A stretch of DNA of 64,000 nt from Mycolicibacterium gilvum (lineage in GTDB: Bacteria > Actinomycetota > Actinomycetes > Mycobacteriales > Mycobacteriaceae), in contig NZ_UGQM01000001.1 in the NCBI RefSeq assembly GCF_900454025.1, forward strand, positions 6,014,001 through 6,078,000. The letters are read 5' to 3'. The notes under the pieces are model-generated. The model saw nothing but the letters and a program-made list of their open reading frames with translations. It made no database searches and had not been told where the DNA came from. A program made the translations under genes and the position numbers. Shown here piece after piece: positions 1-8,246 of this stretch. Within the stretch, counting starts at the first letter, position 1. Every line of letters begins with the position of its first letter.

Positions 1-693
1 GTCCGACTAGCGCTGAAGTTTCGTGAGGCCGGGCTGATCGACGATGCCGAGGTCCTGCGCCGGGTCACGCCCGACCACGTGCGGGCGCTGCTGTCTCCGT
101 CCATTCAGCCCGAAAACCGGCTCACGGCAACGCTTTTGACCACCGGTCTGCCCGCCAGTCCCGGAGTCGCCTCGGGCACGGCGTACCACGACGTCGACGC
201 CGCCCTCGCCGCAGCCGACCGCGACGAGGACGTGATCCTCGTCCGAACCTCCACCAGCCCCGATGACATCGCCGGGATGATCTCAGCCCGCGCGGTCGTG
301 ACCGAGATCGGTGGCGCCACCTCCCACGCTGCAGTGGTCAGCCGCGAGCTCAGCCTGCCCGCCGTTGTGGGCTGCGGCGCCGGAGTCGTTGCGGCACTTG
401 AAGGCCGAAAGATCACCGTAGACGGCGCCGCGGGGAAGGTCTACGACGGTGAGATCGAGTTGACGGCGTGGTCGGAGCAAGACAGCCCCGACCTGATCGA
501 GCTGGCAGCGATCGCCCATCGGCTCAGCCCGATACGGGTCCACGCCACTGGAGCACACCCAGTGCTCGCCGACGTGTCGGAGGCTACAGTGCGCGACGCG
601 GTGTCAGCCGGTCTGACCGACGTCGTCTGCGACACGCCCCTGATCGCCACACTCACCGCAGTGCGACTCTCCGAGAGGTCCGAGGATGGATGA
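1..693 (+). CDS. PEP-utilising enzyme (pyruvate phosphate dikinase-like), C-terminal part
   Basis: The reading frame is open from the first base, so the 5' end lies outside the window. The visible part carries the phosphohistidine swivelling domain of PEP-utilising enzymes: GGATSHAAVVSRELSLPAVVG, with the phospho-accepting His at bases 325-327. In this family the histidine shuttles a phosphoryl group between an ATP-grasp site and a second site. About 60 residues follow the swivelling domain and I do not recognise them. The gene overlaps the next one by 8 bp, so the two are probably translationally coupled. Full-length substrate specificity cannot be judged from this fragment. Confidence 0.8.
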   Translation, partial: VRLALKFREAGLIDDAEVLRRVTPDHVRALLSPSIQPENRLTATLLTTGLPASPGVASGTAYHDVDAALAAADRDEDVILVRTSTSPDDIAGMISARAVVTEIGGATSHAAVVSRELSLPAVVGCGAGVVAALEGRKITVDGAAGKVYDGEIELTAWSEQDSPDLIELAAIAHRLSPIRVHATGAHPVLADVSEATVRDAVSAGLTDVVCDTPLIATLTAVRLSERSEDG

Positions 694-1291
694 ACTGACC
701 TTATTGCAGGCGATACGGCTGAAGGGCCGGGTGCGTCCTACCGACCTGGCCGCGACGCTGAACGAGGACGAGGCGTCCGTCAATGCGGCCATCACGGAGC
801 TCGCCGACGCGGGACTGATCTCAGACGGCAGGTCGGTCCGACTGTCGCCGGACGGCCGGACGCGCCTTGGCGAGCTGCTGGCCGAGGAACGCCGCGGGAT
901 CGACGGGGAGTCGTTCGGCCAGGCTTACGACCAGTTCCGTCCGATAAACCGTCAATTCAAGGCGCTGGTCTCCGAATGGCAACTCCGCGACGGCGAACCC
1001 AACGACCACTCCGATGCCGACTACGACGCCGCGGTGCTGGGCCGGCTCGACTCCGTCCACGCAGCCGTCGTGCCCATCCTCGCCGCAGCCTCACTCCAGC
1101 TACCGCGGCTCCACGCCTACTCCGACAAGCTCTCCGCGGCGCTGCAGAAGGTCCAGTCCGGAGACACCACCTGGTTCACCCGGCCGATCGTCGACTCGTA
1201 TCACACGGTGTGGTTCGAACTGCACGAAGAGCTCATCTGCGCGGCGGGACTGACCCGCGAGGACGAAGCCACGTCGGGCCACGCCGAGTAG
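686..1291 (+). CDS. MarR-like winged-helix protein coupled to the PEP-utilising enzyme
   Basis: A 201-residue protein. Residues 1-65 look like a winged helix-turn-helix (LLQAIRLKGRVRPTDLAATL, then a recognition-helix-like segment and the wing residues SVRLSPDGRTRL). The rest is a helical domain of unknown role rich in Trp, His and acidic residues. The ATG lies inside the end of the upstream gene (ATGGATGA overlap), so co-translation is likely. It may sense the product or substrate of the upstream enzyme, or be a non-regulatory partner subunit; the sequence does not decide. Confidence 0.7.
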   Translation: MDELTLLQAIRLKGRVRPTDLAATLNEDEASVNAAITELADAGLISDGRSVRLSPDGRTRLGELLAEERRGIDGESFGQAYDQFRPINRQFKALVSEWQLRDGEPNDHSDADYDAAVLGRLDSVHAAVVPILAAASLQLPRLHAYSDKLSAALQKVQSGDTTWFTRPIVDSYHTVWFELHEELICAAGLTREDEATSGHAE

Positions 1292-1482
1292 GTCTCGCCA
1301 GCGTCACGATCCAGGCGCAGCTTCCACGCCATCTTGCGCGCCGTAACCAATGCCCACGCGCCGAGGAGTCCGATCAACGCAGCGTCCTGCCAATGATGCA
1401 TTCCGGCCATCACCGCGCTGCCGGCCGCGCAAAGCATGAAGATGCCTTGCGCGGCCCGGCGCATTATGACGGTGCTGCTCAT
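1201..1482 (-). CDS. small two-helix membrane protein (hypothetical)
   Basis: A 93-residue frame starting at the ATG at 1482, preceded by a GGCAGGGG ribosome-binding sequence. Two hydrophobic stretches (around residues 10-25 and 31-45) suggest a small membrane protein, followed by a basic then Ser-rich tail. Its last 30 codons overlap the end of the convergent plus-strand gene, which is unusual and lowers confidence in the tail. It begins 23 bp after the amidohydrolase gene stops, on the same strand, so it could be the second gene of that transcript. No family recognised. Confidence 0.4.
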   Translation of the reverse strand: MSSTVIMRRAAQGIFMLCAAGSAVMAGMHHWQDAALIGLLGAWALVTARKMAWKLRLDRDAGETYSAWPDVASSSRVSPAAQMSSSCSSNHTV

Positions 1483-1504
1483 CCCCTGCCGCCCCAGGTT
1501 TCCG

Positions 1505-2707
1505 TTACACAGATGCCAGCGACGGCTTTTCCGCACCCACCCGTGGGAAGTTCAGCATCCGACGAGCGTTCTCCTCAACGATGAGCGAGCACTCGTCGTC
1601 GGGCACCTCGGCGAGCACCTCAGCAGCCCGCTTGCGCGAGTTCGGCCAGTTCGAATCGCTATGGGGGAAATCGATTTCCAGTGTGATTCGATCGATGCCG
1701 ATGGCGTGGCGATTCTTCAGGCCGTGCTCGTCGTCGATGAAGCAGCCCCAGAAGTGCTTGCGGAACAGGTCCGACGGGCGGGTATCGAAATCGATGTTCT
1801 GGTAGTAGCGGTGTCGCTCCCAGACGTAGTCCGACCGCTCGAGGATGTAGGGCACCCAGCCGATGCCGCCTTCCGCCAGCGAGATCTGCAGTTCGGGGAA
1901 CTGCTGGAGCTTGCCGGAGAACAGCAAGTCCACGGTGCTCCACATCAAGTTGGATGAGAACAGGGTGATCGCCACGGCGAACGGCGCGTCCGGCAATGCC
2001 TTCGCCACATTGGGGTCGGGCTTCAACGACGAGAACGAGAAACCCGGGACGTAAGACCCCGACCCGAAGTGCAACGAGACCGGCATCTTCGTATCAGAGC
2101 AGACCTGCCACAGCCCGTCCCAGTGATCCGAGTGGAACGACGGAAGACCTAGGGGCACTGGGCTGTCCGGGAACGAGACGGTGCGCGCACCCTTCGCGGC
2201 CACCCGCTCGGCCTCGGCCACGCAGGCATCGATGTCCCACGTCGGCAGGATGGCCAGCGGTATGTAACGGTCGGGCGCGGTGGCGCACCACTCGTCTATG
2301 TAGAAGTCGTTCCACGCCTTGACGCACAACAGCGCGAGTTCCTTGTCCTTGGCACGCTGGAACGTCCCGCCGCCGAAGCCGGGGAACGACGGGAAACACA
2401 GGGCCGCCTGTACGCCGTCGAGATCCATGTCGGCAACCCTCGCGACGGGGTCGTAGCAGCCGGGAATCATGTCCTCGTACCGGACGGGATCCATGCCCCA
2501 CTCCTCCGGCGGCTTGCCCGCAACCGCATTGAGCCCGATCGTCGGGAAGATCTGCCCGTCATAGCTCCACAGGTGCTTGCCGTCCATCTCCACGATGCGG
2601 GGGCCGGCTTCGCGCCACTTCTCGGGTAACCGGTCGTGCCATACCCGGGGATGTTCGACCAGGTGGTCGTCGACGGAAACGATCTGATGGTGATCCTGAA
2701 GCGGCAT
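1505..2707 (-). CDS. amidohydrolase-family metal-dependent hydrolase/decarboxylase (paralogue A)
   Basis: A 400-residue TIM-barrel amidohydrolase (amidohydrolase_2 type). The metal-binding Asp-x-His signature is at residues 13-15 in VDDHLVEHP, and the frame runs to full length. The protein is clearly paralogous to the one at 29216-30367 (shared IGLNAVAGK, EDMIPGCYDP/DDMIPGCYDP, ARVADMD, EGGIGWVPYILER). Family members hydrolyse or decarboxylate ring acids, but the substrate here is unknown. It is transcribed away from a small coiled-coil protein gene with 102 bp between them. The same protein partnership recurs at the second locus, which argues for a functional link. Confidence 0.85.
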   Translation of the reverse strand: MPLQDHHQIVSVDDHLVEHPRVWHDRLPEKWREAGPRIVEMDGKHLWSYDGQIFPTIGLNAVAGKPPEEWGMDPVRYEDMIPGCYDPVARVADMDLDGVQAALCFPSFPGFGGGTFQRAKDKELALLCVKAWNDFYIDEWCATAPDRYIPLAILPTWDIDACVAEAERVAAKGARTVSFPDSPVPLGLPSFHSDHWDGLWQVCSDTKMPVSLHFGSGSYVPGFSFSSLKPDPNVAKALPDAPFAVAITLFSSNLMWSTVDLLFSGKLQQFPELQISLAEGGIGWVPYILERSDYVWERHRYYQNIDFDTRPSDLFRKHFWGCFIDDEHGLKNRHAIGIDRITLEIDFPHSDSNWPNSRKRAAEVLAEVPDDECSLIVEENARRMLNFPRVGAEKPSLASV

Positions 2708-2744
2708 GATGCACTCCTTCGCGTCTGACGTTTCGTCTCGTTTT

Positions 2745-2773
2745 CTGACAGTTCATCTCACAGGCTATATGAT
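2745..2773 (+). promoter_or_regulatory. predicted sigma-70-like promoter for the coiled-coil/tandem-TetR operon
   Basis: CTGACA (2745-2750) and TATGAT (2768-2773) are separated by 17 bp and lie 37 bp upstream of the ATG at 2810. Both hexamers match the consensus at five of six positions. The same gap contains TCTGACGT (2724-2731), a half-site seen as a full palindrome at 8226-8246. Confidence 0.5.
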
Positions 2774-2809
2774 GGAGACCACATCAGTCCAGAGGTTGAG
2801 AGGTACGAC

Positions 2810-3121
2810 ATGAACTCCTCAAACCGACCCGTCGACGACGGAGCCCGGGAAAAGGTCGACGAAGACGACCACGACCTGCTGACCTTCGGCGAGGCTGGCG
2901 AACGGCTCCGGCTCGAAGTCGCTGCGGCAGTGCACGAGGTCGGCCGCCTGCGACAAGACGGGCCGAGCGAACAACTCGAGAGGGCCGAAGCCCGCCTCGA
3001 CGCATTGCGGTCAGCGGCTGTCCGCAACAGCGCACAACCCATCAACGACGCCAACTTCGAGAAGTTCTTCGGCTACCCCGGCAAGGCCAAGCGCAACCTG
3101 CCGGGGCCGTCAGCCACGTGA
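2810..3121 (+). CDS. small acidic coiled-coil protein (partner of amidohydrolase A)
   Basis: A 103-residue charged protein with a helical heptad-rich centre (around residues 22-70) and a basic C-terminal tail. Its core DHDLLTFGEAGERLRLE aligns with DQDLLTKDEARERLVEE of the 86-residue protein at 30364-30624, and both continue into an LER-x-E/RL segment. Both genes sit directly beside paralogous amidohydrolases, so this looks like a small accessory or scaffold protein. The stop overlaps the GTG start of the tandem TetR gene, so the two are in one operon. No named family recognised. Confidence 0.7.
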   Translation: MNSSNRPVDDGAREKVDEDDHDLLTFGEAGERLRLEVAAAVHEVGRLRQDGPSEQLERAEARLDALRSAAVRNSAQPINDANFEKFFGYPGKAKRNLPGPSAT

Positions 3122-4458
3122 CTGCGAGATCGGCGCAGGCCCACAGGGATACTTCTCCTGTGGGATCAACTCCGGACAAGACGCGTCGTCCCGGCTACGC
3201 CCCGGTCACGAATGTCGGGGTCGGGCGCCGCGGCATGCACACCCGAGACCGGATTCTCGCGTGCGCGGCGGACGTGTTCCTGACCCACGGGTTCCACAGC
3301 ACGTCGCTCGACACCATCGCCAAGGCGGCGAATGCCTCCCGCGCCACCGTCTATCAGTACTTCGCAGGCAAGGAGGACATCTTCCGCGAGTTGAGCACAT
3401 CGGCTGGGCGCGACATGCTCATCCACGGTGAACACCTCGGCGAACTCGGCCCGACAGTCGCCGGCGTCGAAGAGCTCCACCGGTGGTTGGCCGACTGGGC
3501 GGATATCTACGACACTCACGCGGCCGTGTTCGCGGAGTTTCCCGGCATCGGCACTGCGACTGGTCTCTCGGTCATCGACACGGGCGAGGTCGCCGAGCAG
3601 TACCGGCTCATGGTGACCGAGCGACTACGGCACGCGCCACTGGATGGCTTGGACCTCCACGATGCCGCCGCTGTGTTGGGGCGCATCCCACACATGGTCA
3701 ACCTCTATCGGCACCGCGCGATGTTTCCGCTACCCGACCGTTCGGTCGTGTCGTGGTCGCTGACCGTCGCCCTACAGCTGATGTTGTTCCCCGACACCCC
3801 TGCGGACATATTGCGCGCGGCCGCACCGCAGGTCGTGGCGTCCGCCGCCACGCCGTCCGCGGTCGTCGAGCCAACGGCCGCGATCACGCGGGTCGCGGCA
3901 GTCCCGCTATCCCCGATCGCACAGGACGTGCTCTCGGTGAGCTCAGCGTTGTTCGCCGAACACGGTTACTACGCAGTCAGCATGGAGGAGATCGCTACGG
4001 CAACCGAGCTCAGCCGCGCCACGCTGTACCGCTATTTCAGCACGAAGGACCGGATCCTGGCCGAGCTGACTCGGCGCGCGGTGGCCGAGATCGAGGAGCA
4101 TGCCGCCGCACTGCCTCAGATGGCCCAGAGTTCCCTACGTGATTGGATGCTGCGCTACGTCCGGTTCCACCGCAACTACCGCGGTGTCATTCGGGCGTGG
4201 CTCGACGGGACCGTGGCCGAACAGATGTCCGACGCCGACATCGATCACGGCATCGGCGCCATCCAGCGCGCGGTCGCTGCATTGCTCGACACCGTCGCAC
4301 TACCGGTAGGGATCGAACCTCAAGTCGCGGTCGCGGTGTTCCTGGCGGTGCTGGGCCGGATGAACGAGCCGACGGCGGCCGCAGAAGCGGACAGCGACGA
4401 ACGCGCCGCCGAACTCATGGTGAACGTACTGCGCCGCTCATTGCTGCGGGCGGCATGA
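3118..4458 (+). CDS. tandem TetR transcriptional regulator (two DNA-binding domains, Mce3R-like layout)
   Basis: A 446-residue protein containing two complete TetR-type helix-turn-helix domains. The first spans about residues 42-90 (TIAKAANASRATVYQYFAGK), the second about 267-315 (EIATATELSRATLYRYFSTK). Each is followed by a helical ligand-type domain. Ordinary TetR proteins are about 200 residues with one HTH; Mce3R of M. tuberculosis is the known mycobacterial example of the doubled form, and I infer similarity only from the layout. GTG start at 3118 overlaps the upstream stop. The likely targets are its own operon and the divergent amidohydrolase. Confidence 0.85.
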   Translation: MTARSAQAHRDTSPVGSTPDKTRRPGYAPVTNVGVGRRGMHTRDRILACAADVFLTHGFHSTSLDTIAKAANASRATVYQYFAGKEDIFRELSTSAGRDMLIHGEHLGELGPTVAGVEELHRWLADWADIYDTHAAVFAEFPGIGTATGLSVIDTGEVAEQYRLMVTERLRHAPLDGLDLHDAAAVLGRIPHMVNLYRHRAMFPLPDRSVVSWSLTVALQLMLFPDTPADILRAAAPQVVASAATPSAVVEPTAAITRVAAVPLSPIAQDVLSVSSALFAEHGYYAVSMEEIATATELSRATLYRYFSTKDRILAELTRRAVAEIEEHAAALPQMAQSSLRDWMLRYVRFHRNYRGVIRAWLDGTVAEQMSDADIDHGIGAIQRAVAALLDTVALPVGIEPQVAVAVFLAVLGRMNEPTAAAEADSDERAAELMVNVLRRSLLRAA

Positions 4459-4475
4459 GCGTCGCGCTCATGCCG
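4451..4475. terminator. hairpin between convergent genes
   Basis: CGGCATGAGCG and CGCTCATGCCG form a perfect 11-bp stem with a 3-base loop. The hairpin covers the stop codons of both converging genes (tandem TetR and DUF732 protein). No T-run follows, which is usual for mycobacteria. It may serve both strands. Confidence 0.5.
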
Positions 4476-4830
4476 GTGCGGGCTGATACCCCGCGGCCGA
4501 GTTGCGCAACGCCCAGATCTGAGCCGGGCACAACTCCTGCGCGGACTGGGCGATCAGGTATGACGCCTGATACTCGTCCGAAGTGTGGAAGTCCCCCTTG
4601 AGCTCACTGATCAGCTGCGCGTACGGCATTCCGGCGACGATCCGGTCGCAGACGCTGTAGCCGTAGCTCAGCGCGTGGTCGGCATTCGCGAAGTTGTACC
4701 CGGGCCGGACCGTCACGTTGACAAGGTAGGCCACCTGATCGGCGTGGACCGTCGGCATGTTGAGCGCCGCCGCGGCCGCCGTGGCGAGCGCACCCATCGG
4801 CGGCCGGGCAGCTGATCTGCGTCGTTTCAT
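4468..4830 (-). CDS. DUF732-family secreted protein
   Basis: A 120-residue protein with a basic N-terminus (MKRRR) and an Ala-rich hydrophobic stretch ending near THVHADQ-like residues 27-32, consistent with a signal peptide. The mature part follows the DUF732 pattern: YSVCDRIVAGM (Cys near residue 61), a helical middle, then SAQELCPAQ (second Cys near 101), so one disulphide is expected. This family is abundant in mycobacteria and has no assigned activity. It is divergent from the CAP-like gene, 54 bp away. Confidence 0.8.
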   Translation of the reverse strand: MKRRRSAARPPMGALATAAAAALNMPTVHADQVAYLVNVTVRPGYNFANADHALSYGYSVCDRIVAGMPYAQLISELKGDFHTSDEYQASYLIAQSAQELCPAQIWALRNSAAGYQPAPA

Positions 4831-4884
4831 GAGTACGAAAAAACGTAATTCATTTAGCTGTTTCCGGGGTTAGTCTTTTCGACC

Positions 4885-5382
4885 ATGACGTCCCAGTGCG
4901 CAGTCCGGCGGTGCGCAGTGAGCGCCGCGCTGTTGTCGTTGATGATCCCCGCGACAGCTGTGCCGAACGCCCAGGCCGACAACAAGCGCCTGAATGAGAG
5001 TGTCTTCGTCAACATTTACACCGCACAGAAACAGAACGGGTGCCCGACTGAACCAAAGCTGGACGGCCGACTGGTCGAGGCGGCCCGCCTGCACACGCTC
5101 GACGTGCTCAACAACCCGAACCTCAACGGGGACATCGGTTCCGACGGTTCCACGCCGCAAGACCGGGCCAGCAGACAGGGATTCGTCGGCAAGGTCTCCG
5201 AGACCGTGGCCATCAACCCGGCGCTGGCGATCAGCGGCATCGAGATCCTCGGCCAGTGGTGGTGGGACCCGCCGCGGCGCGCCATCATGCAGGACTGTGC
5301 AAACACCGCCATCGGAGTGTGGTCGGAGAACAGCCTGGCGCGCTCCGTGGTCGTGGCGGTGTACGGCCAGCCCGGGTTGTAG
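4885..5382 (+). CDS. CAP/SCP-like secreted protein
   Basis: A 165-residue protein with an N-terminal signal peptide (hydrophobic core around residues 10-25, cleavage likely after NAQA near residue 31). The mature part resembles mycobacterial CAP-domain proteins: a helix with VNIYTAQKQNGCP, then RLVEAARLHTLDVLNNP with a conserved-looking His. A Cys near residue 48 and one near 145 (MQDCANTAIG) may pair. The function is not known. It converges on the acyl-CoA synthetase gene with no spacer between the two stops. Confidence 0.75.
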   Translation: MTSQCAVRRCAVSAALLSLMIPATAVPNAQADNKRLNESVFVNIYTAQKQNGCPTEPKLDGRLVEAARLHTLDVLNNPNLNGDIGSDGSTPQDRASRQGFVGKVSETVAINPALAISGIEILGQWWWDPPRRAIMQDCANTAIGVWSENSLARSVVVAVYGQPGL

Positions 5383-6936
5383 TCAGTCCCTCAGTTCGGC
5401 ACGCAGCCGCTTCTTGTCCACCTTGCCGCTTGCCAAGACCGGCAGCTCGGCGACCAGCACCAGTCGACGCGGGACCTTGTAGCGGGCCAAGCTCTGCCGG
5501 ACGCCGCCCTGAATCGTCTCCAACGTCAGCGAGGCGCCCACCGACGGCACCACCACCGCGCAGACCGCCTCCCCCCACTTCTCGTCGGGCACGCCCACCA
5601 CTGCGCAGGCCGCCACCCCGTCGAGCGCGGAGATCGCACCCTCCACCTCAGGCGAATAGACGTTCTCCCCGCCGCTGATGATCACGTCCTTCTTGCGGTC
5701 CACCAGGTACAGCAGCCCACGCTCGTCCATGCGGCCCACATCGCCGGTGCGACACCACCCGTCGAACAGGGTCACTGCGGTGGCCGCGGGATCGTCGAGG
5801 TAGCCGCGGAATGCAGAGTCAGACTGCACCACGATCTCGCCGGTCTGCCCCGACGGCAGATCGCGACCTTCGTCGCCGACGATGCGCACCCGGGTGCCCG
5901 GAAACGGAAAGCCCACTGACTGAAGCCGCTCCTCGGCCTGCGGGTCGTCAAGTGCGTGGAGTTCGCGCGGCAGCCCCGACACGATGACCTCGGTCTGGCC
6001 GTACAGGTTGAGGAAGCCGACGCCGGGCAGCGTGGACAGAGCCCGCTGCAGGGTGGTCGCCGAGATCGGCGCAGCCGAATAGATGACCGTGTGCAGGCTG
6101 TCCGTGACGTCGGCATCGGTGAGCGCATCGAGCAATGCCTTGAGCATCACCGGCGCAAGGTGCAGCAGCGTGATCCGCTCGGAGGCGATCAGTCGGACGG
6201 CGTCCGCGGCGTCGAACTGGTGCTGCAGGACCACCGTTCCACCGCGCGCGTGCAGACCGCCGATGATCGCGAGTGCCCCGACGTGGAACATCGGCATGTT
6301 GATCAGACCGCGATCGGCACTGCCGCAACGCATTTCGCTGTTCATCGTGTACGCGACCCTGCGTAGCTCGCGCTGTCCGATCACGCAGCACTTGGACGCG
6401 CCGGTGGTACCGCTGGTGAACAGCAGGCACGCGACGTCATCGGCCGTGGCGATGAACTCGGGTTCGCCACCCCGGCCGCTCTCGATGAACCGTTCGTAGC
6501 CGATCGTCGCCGGGGACGCCGCACCACCGATCGCCACCAGGACCGGTGGCGACGGCCACTGCGCGACGACGTCGGCGATCACCGTGACGAACTCCTCGGC
6601 GACGAATACGATCGCCGGCTTCACACGTCGCACAACGTCAGCCATCTCCGGCGACGAGAGCCGAAAGTTGATGGTGGCCAAGACGATTCCACCGAGCTGC
6701 GTTGCGGCGATCACTTCACCGAACTCGATGCTGTTGCGACTCAGCACCGCGATCCGATCCTGGTGCCCCACTCCCGCCGCCGCCATCGCCGACACCAGCC
6801 GCACCGCGCGGTCCCGCAACTGCGCATGGGTGAGGGTGCGGTCGCCGTGCCGGTAGGCGACGATGTCAGGGAAGCGGACCGCGTTGTCGGTCACGATGTC
6901 TCCGAGCGTCAGATCGCCGGCGGCGATGCTCTCCAT
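5383..6936 (-). CDS. acyl-CoA synthetase (FadD-type, adenylate-forming)
   Basis: A 517-residue class I adenylate-forming enzyme that would activate a carboxylic acid to its acyl-CoA through an acyl-AMP. The AMP-binding loop is LLFTSGTTGASKCCV at residues 171-185, where the usual Pro-Lys-Gly is Ser-Lys-Cys. Further signatures are YGQTEVIVSG, the hinge DRKKDVIISGGENVYSPEVE, and the C-terminal LASGKVDKKRLR with the catalytic Lys. The start is 10 bp downstream of the Ltp2-like gene stop on the same strand, so it belongs to an operon with that gene and probably the MaoC hydratase. Confidence 0.9.
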   Translation of the reverse strand: MESIAAGDLTLGDIVTDNAVRFPDIVAYRHGDRTLTHAQLRDRAVRLVSAMAAAGVGHQDRIAVLSRNSIEFGEVIAATQLGGIVLATINFRLSSPEMADVVRRVKPAIVFVAEEFVTVIADVVAQWPSPPVLVAIGGAASPATIGYERFIESGRGGEPEFIATADDVACLLFTSGTTGASKCCVIGQRELRRVAYTMNSEMRCGSADRGLINMPMFHVGALAIIGGLHARGGTVVLQHQFDAADAVRLIASERITLLHLAPVMLKALLDALTDADVTDSLHTVIYSAAPISATTLQRALSTLPGVGFLNLYGQTEVIVSGLPRELHALDDPQAEERLQSVGFPFPGTRVRIVGDEGRDLPSGQTGEIVVQSDSAFRGYLDDPAATAVTLFDGWCRTGDVGRMDERGLLYLVDRKKDVIISGGENVYSPEVEGAISALDGVAACAVVGVPDEKWGEAVCAVVVPSVGASLTLETIQGGVRQSLARYKVPRRLVLVAELPVLASGKVDKKRLRAELRD

Positions 6937-6946
6937 CGGCGTGAAA

Positions 6947-8140
6947 TTACCTGCTGCTCAGCAGCATCGACCCGGCCACCGGACCGCCGCCGACCCCCAC
7001 AGCGACCACCTCCGGAGTCTTGGGGGCCTGCCGTTCACCGCCTTCGCCCCACAGTTGCACACACGCTTCATGCAGGAATCCCATGCCGTGCAAACGCCCG
7101 CCGGAGAGTTGGCCGCCGCTGGTGTTGATCGGCAGCGGGCCGTCGAGCGCGATGCGCGAACCGTCGCCCAAGAACTCGCCGACCTTGCCGTGGTCGCAGA
7201 AGCCCAATGCTTCCAACCACATGACGGTCAGGAATGAGAAGCCGTCGTACAACTGGGCCATGTCGACGTCGGCCGGTTTCAGCGTCGTGTGCTCCCATAG
7301 CGTCGCCGCCGAATCGTGCGCAGCCATCGTGGTGATGTCCGCGCGCTGGTCCCAGGTGGCGCGCTCGAACATGCCCGGCCCGACGGACTCGACGGTCAGG
7401 GGGTGCCGGGGCAGTCCCTTCGCGGCGTCGCGCCGCGAGACGATGACCGCGGTGGCGCCGTCGCAGGGCACGTCGCAGTCGTAGAGGCACAGCGGCTCCG
7501 AAATCATGCGCGCACTGAGGTAATCGTCCATCGTCATCGGCTCGCGATAGACCGCGTCCGGGTTCAATCCCGCGTTGGTGCGGGCGTTGATCGCAATGCG
7601 GCCGAGGTGCTGGCGCGTCAGGCCGAAGTCGTGCATATAGCGCTGCGCGGGCATGGCCAGCCAGTTCGCCGCTGACAGGGCCCCGAACGGGGCCACCCAC
7701 TCAAGGTGCGGGGGTAGTTCGCCGCCACCGAACAGCACCGAGGCGCGGCCGCCGCCGGCCTGCTGCGCGGCGGTGGATTCCCACACCGACCGGTACACCA
7801 CGACGTGGTTGGCCAACCCGAGGCTGACGGCCATGCACGCCTCGATCGCCGGGCCGATCTGCCCTGCCGTCTCCATCGCCGAGACATACCACCGCGAGCG
7901 CAACCCCAACGCGTTACGGACCTCCTGCACCGTCGCCCCGGAGAAGCCGGCGTCGGGCACGCCCGGTCCCGGGTAGCTGGCGATTCCGTCGACGTCGTCG
8001 ACGCTGAGCCCGGCATCCTCGATGGCACGGAGCACCGCCTCGACCGTCAGGTCCAGCCCGGTGCGACCCAGTCGGCGGCCGACCTGAGACTTGCCCGCCC
8101 CGGTCAGCACCGCTTTGCCCTCGAACGGACCACCCTTCAC
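6947..8140 (-). CDS. Ltp2-like thiolase-fold protein (probable retro-aldolase or lipid-transfer protein)
   Basis: A 397-residue thiolase-fold protein. The usual nucleophile segment (Cys-Ala-Thr-Gly in true thiolases) reads SAMETAGQIGPAI here, with no Cys. The C-terminal motif is NTSGGQLSGGRLHGMGFLHEA, which is the Ltp2/aldolase form rather than the GHPxGATG form of thiolases. Ltp2 proteins of steroid side-chain degradation are aldol-lyases working with a DUF35 partner. The candidate partner here is the DUF35 protein at 10076 or an unlinked one. It lies between acyl-CoA synthetase and MaoC genes on one strand. Confidence 0.8.
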   Translation of the reverse strand: MKGGPFEGKAVLTGAGKSQVGRRLGRTGLDLTVEAVLRAIEDAGLSVDDVDGIASYPGPGVPDAGFSGATVQEVRNALGLRSRWYVSAMETAGQIGPAIEACMAVSLGLANHVVVYRSVWESTAAQQAGGGRASVLFGGGELPPHLEWVAPFGALSAANWLAMPAQRYMHDFGLTRQHLGRIAINARTNAGLNPDAVYREPMTMDDYLSARMISEPLCLYDCDVPCDGATAVIVSRRDAAKGLPRHPLTVESVGPGMFERATWDQRADITTMAAHDSAATLWEHTTLKPADVDMAQLYDGFSFLTVMWLEALGFCDHGKVGEFLGDGSRIALDGPLPINTSGGQLSGGRLHGMGFLHEACVQLWGEGGERQAPKTPEVVAVGVGGGPVAGSMLLSSR

Positions 8141-8225
8141 AAGCGATCCCGCTTCTCTTGTCGCTGGTCGGTCATCCGTTCGCCTCCAGTGCGTTCAGTA
8201 ATAGGTTTGGCGCTTTGACCATACG

Positions 8226-8246
8226 TCTGACGTCGAACACGTCAGA
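8226..8246. promoter_or_regulatory. palindrome TCTGACGT-N5-ACGTCAGA upstream of the Ltp2-like gene
   Basis: Two perfect 8-base arms separated by CGAAC. The element overlaps the MaoC stop codon and lies 86 bp upstream of the Ltp2-like ATG. It has the size of a TetR-type operator and lacks a T-run, so I favour an operator over a terminator. Confidence 0.45.

Noticed and set aside
8226..8246. Transcription terminator after MaoC
   Set aside because: The palindrome has modest GC content and no T-run on the minus strand, and the downstream Ltp2-like gene looks functionally linked; an operator is more likely.
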